A DNA stretch of 64,000 bases from Candidatus Defluviibacterium haderslevense (lineage in GTDB: Bacteria; Bacteroidota; Bacteroidia; Chitinophagales; Saprospiraceae). Where the stretch lies: positions 3,051,501-3,115,500 of the forward strand of contig JADJRL010000003.1 in assembly GCA_016712225.1 (NCBI GenBank). Direction: 5' to 3'. The notes under the pieces are model-generated. The model was not told the DNA's origin and made no database searches. It saw only the letters and a program-made list of their open reading frames with translations. Made by a program: the position numbers and the translations under genes. This document shows, in pieces, positions 1 through 9,436 of the stretch. Within the stretch, counting starts at the first letter, position 1. Each line of letters opens with the position of its first letter.

Positions 1-1573
1 TTATACTTTCACTTTGGGCTACTTTTTTAACAGGAATGCCCGTCATCATGGCCACTACTTCTGCTATATCTTCTTCATTAACCGGGAATCGGGTAGACTT
101 AGCTTCATCATCCCACTCTTGCTTAGCCTGTTCCAGTTTCTTTTGAAGTTTAGATTCAATATCCCGTAGATCGGCTGCTTTTTCATATTGCTGGCTTTTT
201 ACCGCGATATTTTTTTGCTCTTTGATACTATCTATCTGTGCTTCAATTTCCTCAATATGTTTGGGAACATGGATGTTTTTTAAATGGACTCTTGCTCCAA
301 CTTCATCCAAAACATCTATAGCTTTATCCGGTAAAAATCGATCAGAAATATATCGGTCACTCAATTTTACACAAGCTTTAATGGCCTCATCAGAGTAGGT
401 AACGGAATGAAATTCCTCGTATTTTGACTTGATATTGTGTAGAATCTGATACGCTTCCTCCACACTTGGTGGGTTGATCATGACTTTTTGAAATCTTCGA
501 TCTAAAGCACCATCTTTCTCAATATGTTGTCTGTATTCATCTAATGTAGATGCGCCAATACACTGCAATTCACCCCTGGCTAATGCAGGTTTGAAAATAT
601 TTGAGGCATCCAAGGAACCTGTTGCGCCACCAGCACCAATGATGGTATGAATTTCATCAATAAACAAGATCACGTCTCTTGATTTTTCCAATTCATTCAT
701 GATGGCTTTAATTCGTTCTTCGAATTGTCCTCTATACTTGGTTCCCGCTACAAGTGCAGCCAAATCCAACATAACAATTCGTTTATTGAATAGGGTCCTT
801 GAGACTTTTTTTAGCATGATTCTTAAGGCTAATCCCTCAACAATGGCTGTTTTACCTACTCCCGGTTCACCAATTAAAATGGGATTATTTTTCTTTCTCC
901 TACTCAATATCTGAGAAACCCGCTCAATTTCTTCTTCTCGCCCGATAATTGGGTCTAATTTTCCCTCTTCTGCAAGGCGGGTTACATCACGACCATAATT
1001 ATCCAAAACAGGCGTGGTAGACTTGGTATTTGGCTTTTTAGAATAGGTTGAACTTGAGCTTTGTTCTTCATCAAAAGATTCAGAATCACTGGACGATGAT
1101 GTAATTTCAGGGATGTCTTCAATATTGGAGTGTTGTGAGATATAATCTAACTCAGATCTATAGGCTTCATAATCAACATGAAATTGATCCAATATCACAC
1201 AAGCTAGATTATCATGATGTTTTAATATGGACAATAGTAGATGCTCAGGATAAATTTCATCCTCCTTACTTATTTTAGCTTCAAGATAAGTGAATTTTAG
1301 TACCTTTTCTGCCTGTTTATTCAAGGGAAGATTCCCAACCTGAAAAGCGGCTTCTTCACCTTTTTTAACCGGAATAGCCTCTTCGATGCGTTCTTTTAAT
1401 AGATTTAAGTCAATCTTAAGTGATTTTAATACTGAAATGGCTACGGTATCCTTTTCAGCAATCATGCCTAAAAGTATATGTTCAGTACCGATATAATCGT
1501 GGCCCAAGCGCAATGCTTCTTCGCGGCTATTGGACAACACTTTTTTGACTTTTTGAGAAAACCTTTTATTCAT
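1..1573 (-). CDS. clpC: ClpC-type AAA+ unfoldase, ATP-binding subunit of Clp protease (partial, C-terminus beyond window)
   Basis: The minus strand reads open from an ATG at 1573 to the window edge, giving about 524 N-terminal residues. A Clp_N double repeat covers roughly residues 1-145, then an acidic/serine-rich linker (about 159-177). The first AAA+ module has Walker A GEPGVGKT (235-242) and Walker B with the FIDEIH motif near 306. A UVR-like charged helical segment near 415-455 (EKAADLRDIESKLQKKLEQ) marks ClpC rather than ClpB. ClpC proteins unfold substrates and feed them to ClpP in the cytoplasm. The second AAA+ module and the ClpP-contact loop lie outside the window, so completeness cannot be judged. 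Confidence 0.95.
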   Translation of the reverse strand, partial: MNKRFSQKVKKVLSNSREEALRLGHDYIGTEHILLGMIAEKDTVAISVLKSLKIDLNLLKERIEEAIPVKKGEEAAFQVGNLPLNKQAEKVLKFTYLEAKISKEDEIYPEHLLLSILKHHDNLACVILDQFHVDYEAYRSELDYISQHSNIEDIPEITSSSSDSESFDEEQSSSSTYSKKPNTKSTTPVLDNYGRDVTRLAEEGKLDPIIGREEEIERVSQILSRRKKNNPILIGEPGVGKTAIVEGLALRIMLKKVSRTLFNKRIVMLDLAALVAGTKYRGQFEERIKAIMNELEKSRDVILFIDEIHTIIGAGGATGSLDASNIFKPALARGELQCIGASTLDEYRQHIEKDGALDRRFQKVMINPPSVEEAYQILHNIKSKYEEFHSVTYSDEAIKACVKLSDRYISDRFLPDKAIDVLDEVGARVHLKNIHVPKHIEEIEAQIDSIKEQKNIAVKSQQYEKAADLRDIESKLQKKLEQAKQEWDDEAKSTRFPVNEEDIAEVVAMMTGIPVKKVAQSESI

Positions 1574-1838
1574 TTTAAAATTTAGAAGGGTTCGTAATAA
1601 TAATTTTTTTTATCCAATAAAGTTCAAAAAACTTAATCAAACTCAAAGTCTTTAATGGCAAAGTTTAACAATAAAGTACATTTTGATACTATTAGTTCAA
1701 AGAATCGCTTTAAAGTTTATTACTTTTGCTTTCCCAAAATTAATACTTTTTTGGTTTTTGGAAACAAAATAGTTAGTAAATTAATAAATAAATAACTAAT
1801 TAGTAATATTTTAAATATTTGATTTAGAAATATATTTC

Positions 1839-2216
1839 ATGAAATATCAGATAGACAAACAAGAACGCTACTCCATTTTTAGCTTGGAAGAGGCCAATTT
1901 AAACTCGATTATTGCCCCACAATTGAAATCTGAGTTTGTTTTCTTTAGAAATGAGGGTGTAAGAAATCTTATTTTCGATTTAAAGGATGTCGATTATATT
2001 GATTCAAGCGGATTGAGTTCAATATTAACAGCCAATCGTATTTGGAAAGATTATGGTGCGTTTGTACTGGTTAATATGAATAGTGAAAGTGTAAAAAAAC
2101 TAATAGAAATTTCGAAGTTAGACAGTATACTTACTATAATTCCCACCATTGAAGAAGCCGTAGAATACGTTCACATGGAAGATCTAGAACGGGAATTAAA
2201 TGAGGAAGAAGAATAG
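1839..2216 (+). CDS. STAS-domain protein (anti-sigma factor antagonist type)
   Basis: This 125-residue protein is a single STAS domain. The sequence VDYIDSSGLSS near residues 51-61 is the conserved loop holding the serine (Ser56/Ser57) that a partner kinase phosphorylates in SpoIIAA/RsbV-type antagonists. The C-terminus is a short acidic tail (ERELNEEEE). No anti-sigma kinase or PP2C phosphatase gene is adjacent, so the partner is encoded elsewhere, if there is one. The gene overlaps the ribonuclease Z start by 17 bases, indicating translational coupling. The family call is secure; the regulated factor is unknown. Confidence 0.88.
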   Translation: MKYQIDKQERYSIFSLEEANLNSIIAPQLKSEFVFFRNEGVRNLIFDLKDVDYIDSSGLSSILTANRIWKDYGAFVLVNMNSESVKKLIEISKLDSILTIIPTIEEAVEYVHMEDLERELNEEEE

Positions 2217-3168
2217 TAGAACTTTTGAATTGTTAATTTTGGGGAGTAGTTCTGCAATGCCCTCAGCAGACAGATTTCCAAGTGCTCAAGTCCTTAATAT
2301 TCAAGAAGAGTTATTCCTTATCGATTGTGGTGAGGCTACACAAAACAGATTGTTCGAGCATAGAACCCACTGGAACAGAATAACGTATATTTTAATTTCT
2401 CACATGCATGGCGACCATGTTTTTGGATTGCCGGGCTTAATAACAACCTTCTGCCATTTAGGAAGGCAAGAACCTTTAATTTTGGTCGGACCTGAGGGAT
2501 TGGAAGAATTTCTGAATGCCTCCATACAATATAGTCATTCACATTTGACTTTTGAAATTAAGTATATTAAAGTCAATCATTTGAATACCGAGTGTATTTT
2601 TGATGATGGAGAATTGGTCATACAAACCATCCCATTAAACCATCGCGTGCCAACTGTGGGTTATCTCTTCAAATTAAATATGATAACCCGGAAACTTAAT
2701 TTGGATAAAATGGAATCGTTATCTATCCCTGTTCATGAATTCAAAAAAATTACTCAAGGTGAAGATATTTCAGATAAAGAAGGTACCGTATACCATGCAG
2801 AAGATTTATCATCTGTTGAATCCTGGCATTGTTCCTATGCCTATTGTAGTGATACAAAATACAATGAAGCAATAATACCCTTGATTGATCAAGTTGATGT
2901 ACTGTATCATGAAACAACCTACTTAAATGAATTGGCTGATAAAGCTGAAGCTACCGGACATGCTACAGCTTATCAAGCTGCAACTTTAGCGTTGAAAGCT
3001 CGTGTTGGAGCCTTGGTGACGGGTCATTATTCATCAAGATATAAATCATTGTATCCATTATTGGAAGAATGCAAAACCATTTTTGAGAACACGATACTAG
3101 GAAAAGAAGGATTAAAAATTGATATTGCTGAATTAAAAAAAAACATCCAAATTAAAAACTTGAAATAA
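2200..3168 (+). CDS. rnz: Ribonuclease Z (tRNA 3'-processing endonuclease)
   Basis: The 322-residue protein is a metallo-beta-lactamase-fold RNase Z, which cleaves pre-tRNA 3' trailers using zinc. The signature is visible at residues 68-79 (SHMHGDHVFGLPG region, giving HxHxDH). Further metal ligands are expected in CSDTKYN, LYHETTY, TGHAT and VTGHYSSRY. Length and motif order match the standard 300-330 residue bacterial enzyme. The ATG at 2200 lies inside the end of the STAS gene; the protein begins close to the first beta strand (ELLILGSSSAMP), which supports this start. Confidence 0.95.
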   Translation: MRKKNSRTFELLILGSSSAMPSADRFPSAQVLNIQEELFLIDCGEATQNRLFEHRTHWNRITYILISHMHGDHVFGLPGLITTFCHLGRQEPLILVGPEGLEEFLNASIQYSHSHLTFEIKYIKVNHLNTECIFDDGELVIQTIPLNHRVPTVGYLFKLNMITRKLNLDKMESLSIPVHEFKKITQGEDISDKEGTVYHAEDLSSVESWHCSYAYCSDTKYNEAIIPLIDQVDVLYHETTYLNELADKAEATGHATAYQAATLALKARVGALVTGHYSSRYKSLYPLLEECKTIFENTILGKEGLKIDIAELKKNIQIKNLK

Positions 3169-3207
3169 GTTCTGGTCAATCAGATAATTCATAATTTTTT
3201 GTTATAT

Positions 3208-5190
3208 ATGAAACCAAAGAAGCAAGTAAAAAGTGAATTCATTCCGCAAACCCATACAAGTGTTCAATCCTCATTCATTGATTCAAAAAACTATTGGTGG
3301 TTTGTTGGAATTGCATTATTATTAACTTCTGTTGCTTATTTTCCAAATCTATTTGCTGATTTTGTAACCTGGGACGATGGTGATTATGTCATGGACAATG
3401 AGATCATTCGAAATTTTGATCACTTTAGTAAATTTTTTACAACTTCCATTCAAGGAAATTATCATCCGATCACCATGATCAGTTTAGCCATTAATTATGC
3501 TATTTCAGGAGATGATGCTTCCTCATATCACTTATTCAATATCATCTTTCATTTGATCAATGTAGTTTTAGTATTTAAATTCATTTGTATACTCACTAAG
3601 GATAATTATTTCATCGCTTTTTTTACCGCTTTGTTTTTTGGGATTCACCCTTTGCATGTTGAGTCTGTGGCCTGGGTATCCGAGCGCAAAGATGTATTGT
3701 ATACACTCTTTTTCTTAATGGGTTTGATGAGTTATATTAAATTATTGGATACAGGGAATAAAAAATATTATTGGATTACCTTTCTTTGGTTTATTCTTTC
3801 ATTGGCTTCAAAACCTGCTGCTATTATTTTTCCAGTTGCTTTATTTACTTTAGATTATGTAAGAAGCAGAACATGGTCTATGAAATGGATTTATGAAAAA
3901 ATTCCATTTTTCCTATGTGCTGCCTTCATGGTTTATTTGACTTTGCATGCTCAAAAAACTGCAGGAGCTACGGACACTTCGAATTACTTTAATATTAGTA
4001 AACGAATATTATTTGCATCGTACGGACATATGATGTATATAGTTAAAATGATTTGGCCTTTTAATTTAGCTACATTTTACCCCTTTCCACCAATCAATGA
4101 GAACTTATCGAAAATTTATTTTTTTGCACCATTTTTTACATTAGGTATAGCTTATTTGTGTTGGAAGGGATGGAAAGAGAATAGATCTTTTAGTTTTGGA
4201 ATTTTATTTTTTACAGTTAATCTATTGTTAGTGTTGCAATTTTTTATTGTTGGTAGTGCTATCATTGCCGATCGATATACCTATATACCATACATCGGAT
4301 TATTTTTTAGTATAGGGTGGTGGTTGGATTCCAGATGGGTTCAAAATCAAAAGTTTCTGCTTATAGGTATAATGCTCATTGCCATTTTCTTTACATATCT
4401 AAGTAATCAACAAGTAAGAACATGGAATAATACAGCAGCTCTATGGGACGGAGCAATAAAAAATTATCCCAGTGCAAAAGCCTATACCAATAGAGCCTAT
4501 ATTCATCAGTTGAAAGGTGAATATGATAAAGCTTTATTGTATTATGACAAGTCCATTAAGTATAATGTAACAGATCCGGAAGTCTACGCCAATAAAGGTT
4601 CTATTTATTATGCACAGGATAAAGACAGTCTGGCATTGTATGAATACAATCGGGCTCTAGCCATCAATCCCAATCATTTAGAATCCTTAAATGGACGAGG
4701 ATCTGTATACGGAAAATTCAATAAATCAGATTTAGCCATTGCGGATTTTAGTCTTGCTATTACTAAAGATCCTACCTATCAATTGAGCTATAAAAATAGG
4801 GCAGCTGCATACGTTTTAATAAAGCGATATGATGATGCGATTAATGACTACAAAAAATTTCTTGAAATGAATCCTGAGGATATTGAAGCCATGGTGAATA
4901 TGGGCGCTGTATATTTAAATAAAGGTGACATTAATTCTTCAGTGGATATGTGTAAAAAAGCCATTCAAAAAGATCCAAAATTCATTAAGGCTTATATCAA
5001 TATTGGAGGGGCTTATTCTAATTCTAAGGATTACTCGAATGCGTTATTGTATTTAAACAAAGCATTTGAATTAGATTCTACAAATGAAGAAAATTTAAAA
5101 TTCTTAAGTTTGACTTATGTGAGTATGGGGAATATGAATAAAGCACTTTCATATTATGCCATTTCACAAAGGAATAATAAAGCAAAGTAA
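3208..5190 (+). CDS. Polytopic membrane protein with C-terminal TPR repeats (TMTC/PMT-like)
   Basis: About 660 residues. The N-terminal ~390 residues hold around ten hydrophobic segments with the signature VTWDDGDYVMDNE and FGIHPLHVESVAWVSERKD, typical of the bacterial relatives of TMTC/PMT-type GT-C proteins. The C-terminal ~270 residues form a run of TPR repeats (SAKAYTNRAYIHQLKGEYDKALLYYDKSI and similar). A TTG nine bases upstream could extend the frame, but the ATG at 3208 gives a normal Lys-rich start. It is clearly paralogous to the protein at 35024-36925. Whether it transfers mannose or only anchors a TPR scaffold cannot be read from the sequence. Confidence 0.85.
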   Translation: MKPKKQVKSEFIPQTHTSVQSSFIDSKNYWWFVGIALLLTSVAYFPNLFADFVTWDDGDYVMDNEIIRNFDHFSKFFTTSIQGNYHPITMISLAINYAISGDDASSYHLFNIIFHLINVVLVFKFICILTKDNYFIAFFTALFFGIHPLHVESVAWVSERKDVLYTLFFLMGLMSYIKLLDTGNKKYYWITFLWFILSLASKPAAIIFPVALFTLDYVRSRTWSMKWIYEKIPFFLCAAFMVYLTLHAQKTAGATDTSNYFNISKRILFASYGHMMYIVKMIWPFNLATFYPFPPINENLSKIYFFAPFFTLGIAYLCWKGWKENRSFSFGILFFTVNLLLVLQFFIVGSAIIADRYTYIPYIGLFFSIGWWLDSRWVQNQKFLLIGIMLIAIFFTYLSNQQVRTWNNTAALWDGAIKNYPSAKAYTNRAYIHQLKGEYDKALLYYDKSIKYNVTDPEVYANKGSIYYAQDKDSLALYEYNRALAINPNHLESLNGRGSVYGKFNKSDLAIADFSLAITKDPTYQLSYKNRAAAYVLIKRYDDAINDYKKFLEMNPEDIEAMVNMGAVYLNKGDINSSVDMCKKAIQKDPKFIKAYINIGGAYSNSKDYSNALLYLNKAFELDSTNEENLKFLSLTYVSMGNMNKALSYYAISQRNNKAK

Positions 5191-5257
5191 ATCTTACAAA
5201 GGTTCTTTTTTTAAAAAAAAATTTTGAAACAATCAATAAAATAAATCAACCTAGATT

Positions 5258-6004
5258 TTATAACTTAATGATTGAATTTTTAGTTAAATCACGTCCATTT
5301 CTAACAGATAATACATAACTTCCTGGAGGCCAATTTTTCGTTTCTATTTTTAAAATATAATTAGACTTTTCCATTTGAATAGAACCAGATGTATATATTT
5401 TTCCAGTAATATCAGTGCATTGGTAGGTAAGCATTTCAGGATTAGTTGTGGCAATATTGGCATAGAAAAGTTCTGTAAATGGATTCGGAGAAATTGACGT
5501 TTGAATGTTTTCATGATCTGCAATTTCATTAACTTGAGTAAGGTTCAATTTCTCTGCCGAGAAGCGAATTTCAGCAAGACCATAACATGAATCTCTTCCA
5601 AAATTAGAAACAGCAGTTAGCAAAATAAATTTAGCATCCGGAATGGTTACATTCAACCAGTCCATACCTTCATAACGATTGGTTCCGGTGGCTTTTTCTA
5701 TATCCAGTATACCTATGGTTTTCCAAACAATACTGTCTTTGGAATAGTCCACTTTAACTTCTTTCATGCCCCAATCCAAATGAGATGGATCATTTGAATT
5801 CCATATTTTAAGTTTATCAATTTTGTAGCGATTGCCTAGGTCATACAGCAACCAATGACCTGCAGTATTACTTGGATTGGGTGATGTTTTTGAATGACAA
5901 GACACCCATCCATCAAACCAATTGGTAGAATGTCGGTCAGGATAACATTGAGCAGAAAGTAAGTATGAGCTCATCATTAAGATAGAAATATAAATTAATT
6001 TCAT
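5258..6004 (-). CDS. Secreted discoidin-like (F5/8 type C) protein with T9SS sorting tail
   Basis: The 248-residue protein opens with a signal peptide ending near SAQC. A discoidin/F5-8C-like jelly-roll follows (TAGHWLLYDLGNRYKIDKLKIWN, DWGMKEVKVDYSKD). The last ~80 residues (SISPNPFTELFYAN ... PPGSYVLSV) are a T9SS type A sorting domain, which predicts export across the outer membrane and anchoring or release at the surface. It is the third gene of a minus-strand run, 12 bases after the DUF1501 gene. Carbohydrate binding is likely for the fold, but the ligand is unknown. Confidence 0.85.
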   Translation of the reverse strand: MKLIYISILMMSSYLLSAQCYPDRHSTNWFDGWVSCHSKTSPNPSNTAGHWLLYDLGNRYKIDKLKIWNSNDPSHLDWGMKEVKVDYSKDSIVWKTIGILDIEKATGTNRYEGMDWLNVTIPDAKFILLTAVSNFGRDSCYGLAEIRFSAEKLNLTQVNEIADHENIQTSISPNPFTELFYANIATTNPEMLTYQCTDITGKIYTSGSIQMEKSNYILKIETKNWPPGSYVLSVRNGRDLTKNSIIKL

Positions 6005-6016
6005 GGTTATCGATTT

Positions 6017-7432
6017 TTATATTTTAAGAAAACCCAAAGGGGCTTTACCTGAATTAATGTTGTAAAAATTACTTAGATTAGGAAGTACATAGGAAATATC
6101 AGAAGGCATGACGCCCATCCACAAGGCGAGTTCACCAAAATATTGATCCACAGAAGTTGTAGGAATGACTACACCATCGTAAATATTTAAATCACTTTCC
6201 AAATCCAAGGCCGGGTAGTCACCAAAAATTCTGGAACCATTTAAATCACCACCAATGATGAATGAATTTCCGCCCCATGCATGATCAGTTCCATTACCAT
6301 TGGATGTAAGCGATCTACCAAATTCTGAAATACTAAATGTCGCAACTTGTTTGGTTAAATTGAGTTCTTCCATAGCTGCATAAAATTCAACCAAACCATC
6401 ATTAACAATATTAAACATGTCCACTTGGTTTTGGAGAACTTCATCGTGATGATCCCAACCATAAAAATTGACATAAAATACTTGTCGTTTGAATCCCAAT
6501 TGTTCATGAACAGAAATCGTACGCGCGATCATATTTAAAGACTTAGAAAAGTCATTATCGCTAAATGTTGTTTTGATTTCAGGACCATTTTCTAATGCGC
6601 CCTGAAACAGTAGATTTCCATCCCGAGCGTTACGAACTACATCTACATAGGTTTTTTGAAAGACATCCAAATATTGATGATCCAAAAGACTATCTATTGC
6701 TTTTGTTTTCGCAATATTTACGATATCATACATATTATCTGGACGGTAACCATTGATGCCGATACTTCCCTGAGTTGGATCCAAAACATATTCTACGATT
6801 TCTTTACCTGTTTCCAGTAAATTGCTACCTGATAAGGAAATATTCATAGAAATATCTTTAGACTTATTCATATCCTGAATTAAATCTCCCATACGTCCAA
6901 CCCAACCCACATTACCTCTGGATTGTGGGATACCTGTTTGCCAACTCATCCCCTGATCTGAATGGGATAATAGTCCTAATGGTAATTTCGCTTTATTATC
7001 ATATATGGCGGTTTTATTGGTATGTTCCAATAGCGTACCAACATTGGAAATAAATGCTGCATTACCTTTATTGAACATACTTTGCAAACCACTTAATGAT
7101 GGATGTAATCCAAATTCACGGCCAGGTGTATTTAATGTGTTTAACTTTAGTAATTCATTTTTAGGAATAGCCAGATTGGCTCTTGTTTTACTATAGGTTT
7201 TGTATTCTTCTGTGCTGGTAGGTACCAACATATTGAAGGAATCATTTCCCCCTGATAGATTAATGCACACAAGGGCTTTATAACCAGGATCCAAGGCACT
7301 ATTAGATGCACACAAAGCATTGATCGCTTGTAAGTTGATAAAGGAATTATAGAATGTGGTATATCCTAAGGCAGCGCAACTCATCTGCCCTATAAATTTT
7401 CTACGCGAATTTGATTTTGGATTCATGTTCAT
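6017..7432 (-). CDS. DUF1501 domain protein (Tat-type signal)
   Basis: A protein of about 470 residues in the DUF1501 family, related to sulfatase/alkaline-phosphatase folds. It starts with a twin-arginine-like signal (SNSRRKFIGQMSCAALGY). Family landmarks include LVCINLSGGNDSFNMLVP near the N-terminus, NFYGWDHHDEV, and FSISEFGRSLTSNGNGTDHAWGGNSF towards the C-terminus. The chosen ATG at 7432 falls just after the DUF1800 stop; an ATG at 7450 would overlap that gene, and an ATG at 7426 is also possible. DUF1501 proteins nearly always sit beside a DUF1800 gene, as here, so the two are expected to act together in the envelope. The activity is not established. Confidence 0.93.
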   Translation of the reverse strand: MNMNPKSNSRRKFIGQMSCAALGYTTFYNSFINLQAINALCASNSALDPGYKALVCINLSGGNDSFNMLVPTSTEEYKTYSKTRANLAIPKNELLKLNTLNTPGREFGLHPSLSGLQSMFNKGNAAFISNVGTLLEHTNKTAIYDNKAKLPLGLLSHSDQGMSWQTGIPQSRGNVGWVGRMGDLIQDMNKSKDISMNISLSGSNLLETGKEIVEYVLDPTQGSIGINGYRPDNMYDIVNIAKTKAIDSLLDHQYLDVFQKTYVDVVRNARDGNLLFQGALENGPEIKTTFSDNDFSKSLNMIARTISVHEQLGFKRQVFYVNFYGWDHHDEVLQNQVDMFNIVNDGLVEFYAAMEELNLTKQVATFSISEFGRSLTSNGNGTDHAWGGNSFIIGGDLNGSRIFGDYPALDLESDLNIYDGVVIPTTSVDQYFGELALWMGVMPSDISYVLPNLSNFYNINSGKAPLGFLKI

Positions 7433-7433
7433 T

Positions 7434-9227
7434 TTATTTAAATATGGCATAATCAGGTGAAATCATAATGAGATATAATGCAAGTCTAACTCGATCTTCA
7501 CGATAATCTCCTCCGGTTAAAGTAGTCATTGAATTTTTAATAATAGATCGGGTGCGATCGCTTAAATTACCATGAGTAAATAGAACGTCCAGGCGATTAA
7601 CCAAAGCTTCAGGATCTCTGGCCAATGCTTCTAATTCAGTAGTAACTAAAGTCGTGTAAGGATCATCTCTTTCCCAGGAATAAAACACGTAACTATACAA
7701 AGCCCAGTTATTGACTTGATTAATAAATCCAATACTGGTTCTTGAATTGTGTATTTGAAATTCAGGTCCAACTAAATTTTGATCTCCGATCGGGCCGTTG
7801 GGTTTATAAAAAGGAGAAAAGAAATTAAAGACTGTTGGAGACGCAAATGGAAGTTGACCTGCATTATCTAAAAATTCATAACCTGTATTCCAAAACCTAC
7901 CATAGTATTGCTCAAGTTCATTCGCTGAGGCAAACTGACTGTATCGCAATATAGGCTCTCTTAACTGACCATTTTTTGGGTCACTTAACCAGTCGCAATC
8001 CCGAGCTTCTGGATCTAATAATATGGCTTTGATTACAGCTGCCATATTTCCTCGTACATTTTTTCCATCATTATTAAAAATGCGACTTACTCGTGCCACA
8101 TAAGCAGGAGTAGGATTTGATTTGATTAAACGTTGAATCAATTGTTTGCAAATAAAAGGACCTACGTTTGGATGATTGAATAAATTATCAATTGCCATTT
8201 CAATATCGGCCATTCCGGATTGACGTGCAGGAGTTACTAAACCATTTAACAAATATTTTGATCCCGGCTCATGATATTCATCGAACATTCTCATAGGTTT
8301 TGTAAGATCCCCTAAATAAATATCAACACCGAATTGTGCTGTGTCTATCCATCTGTTGGTCATTATAGCCGAGAAGGAAAGACCGGTAAATATTTTTGCA
8401 AATTCTTTGATATCATTTTGGTCGTAGGTCGGAATTTGATTTCCAAGCGAATCTAATTTGTAAGTACCATCAATATTTAATTCATACAGCCCAATTGAAA
8501 ACAACTGCATGATTTCACGTGCATAATTTTCATCGGGATGAATATTTTCTTCTTCATTGGATTTTGGATTGTTCAAATGACTGAGATAAGAACCCATGGC
8601 AGGATGAAGGGTAACTTCTCTAAGTAAATTTCTAAAATTTCCAAAAGAATTCCGGGTTAATACATCATAATAATTAGCCAATCCTACAGCATAACTACCA
8701 ATGTCTGCATTAATAGATATAACGAATAACTCGCTCAAAGCAAAAGCCACACGCTGTCTAAGTTTATCCTGATTGGTCATATTGAGATTCCACCAGGCAT
8801 ATTGGAATTGATTCCAATACAGGCCAGGTTGGTTGGTTGAATCCCCTCCATTTAAATAATACCAATCCAGAACTTCCTTATATACCTTATCAAGTTCAAC
8901 GGACATGTACCTTGGATTTACTTTAAACTGTTCTTCAATCCATGCATCCTTACTCATTAAAGAAGTTCGCTGAATTTCTTGAAGGTTAGCACCCAAAGTT
9001 GCCTGACACAAGAATCGACTGGCGTCAAAAAGTTCATAATTAAGACCAGATCCATTCAATGTATTTCGTGAACTGGCACTATCTTTCCAAAATAATGGGT
9101 GCCAATGATCGCTGGAAGAAACTTTAACATTTGCTGCATTATTTCCGCCAAGGATTACTTTCTGGCTATAAGATGGATTGCCAAATAATATCAGGAGAAA
9201 TGAAATCCCAAATAGATATTTAACCAT
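7434..9227 (-). CDS. DUF1800 domain protein, secreted
   Basis: The 597-residue protein begins with a signal peptide (FLLILFGNPSYSQ). The DUF1800 core starts around ASRFLCQATLGANLQEIQ and carries the recurrent HPDENYAREIMQLFSIGLYEL and FICKQLIQRLIKSNPTPAYVARV blocks. No T9SS tail is visible at the C-terminus (LYLIMISPDYAIFK). It is the first gene of the DUF1800-DUF1501-discoidin operon. The co-occurring DUF1800/DUF1501 pair is common in Bacteroidota and Planctomycetes, but its biochemical role is undefined. Confidence 0.93.
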   Translation of the reverse strand: MVKYLFGISFLLILFGNPSYSQKVILGGNNAANVKVSSSDHWHPLFWKDSASSRNTLNGSGLNYELFDASRFLCQATLGANLQEIQRTSLMSKDAWIEEQFKVNPRYMSVELDKVYKEVLDWYYLNGGDSTNQPGLYWNQFQYAWWNLNMTNQDKLRQRVAFALSELFVISINADIGSYAVGLANYYDVLTRNSFGNFRNLLREVTLHPAMGSYLSHLNNPKSNEEENIHPDENYAREIMQLFSIGLYELNIDGTYKLDSLGNQIPTYDQNDIKEFAKIFTGLSFSAIMTNRWIDTAQFGVDIYLGDLTKPMRMFDEYHEPGSKYLLNGLVTPARQSGMADIEMAIDNLFNHPNVGPFICKQLIQRLIKSNPTPAYVARVSRIFNNDGKNVRGNMAAVIKAILLDPEARDCDWLSDPKNGQLREPILRYSQFASANELEQYYGRFWNTGYEFLDNAGQLPFASPTVFNFFSPFYKPNGPIGDQNLVGPEFQIHNSRTSIGFINQVNNWALYSYVFYSWERDDPYTTLVTTELEALARDPEALVNRLDVLFTHGNLSDRTRSIIKNSMTTLTGGDYREDRVRLALYLIMISPDYAIFK

Positions 9228-9302
9228 ATGATTTCAATTTTAAAAGGTACGATGCTCAAAAATAGGAATACTTTTAACAAGTGGGATATTAATTATTACA
9301 AT

Positions 9303-9328
9303 TAATAAAAAATCAGGGAAGACCCTGA
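9303..9328 (-). terminator. Rho-independent terminator for the pirin gene
   Basis: TCAGGG (9313-9318) and CCCTGA (9323-9328) form a perfect 6-bp stem with a 4-base loop. On the minus strand the stem is followed by TTTTTTATT. It lies about 110 bases past the pirin stop and upstream of the DUF1800 start, so it should end the pirin transcript. Confidence 0.65.
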
Positions 9329-9436
9329 CAAAGTAGGGGTGAATTTAAATCAGTGTAAACCCTGAGATTTTTTTGTTAAAGTCTTTTCCTTATTTTAATA
9401 AAAAATGTGTTTCATTTTTATAAGAACTATTAAATG

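Noticed and set aside
1721..1728. TACTTTTG upstream of the STAS gene as a promoter
   Set aside because: No TTG at a suitable distance and 110 bases from the gene; matches of this kind are frequent in AT-rich DNA.
9351..9385. Second CCCTGA followed by a T run, as a plus-strand terminator or antiterminator partner
   Set aside because: No plus-strand gene enters this gap and the alternative stem is weak; only the minus-strand hairpin is well supported.
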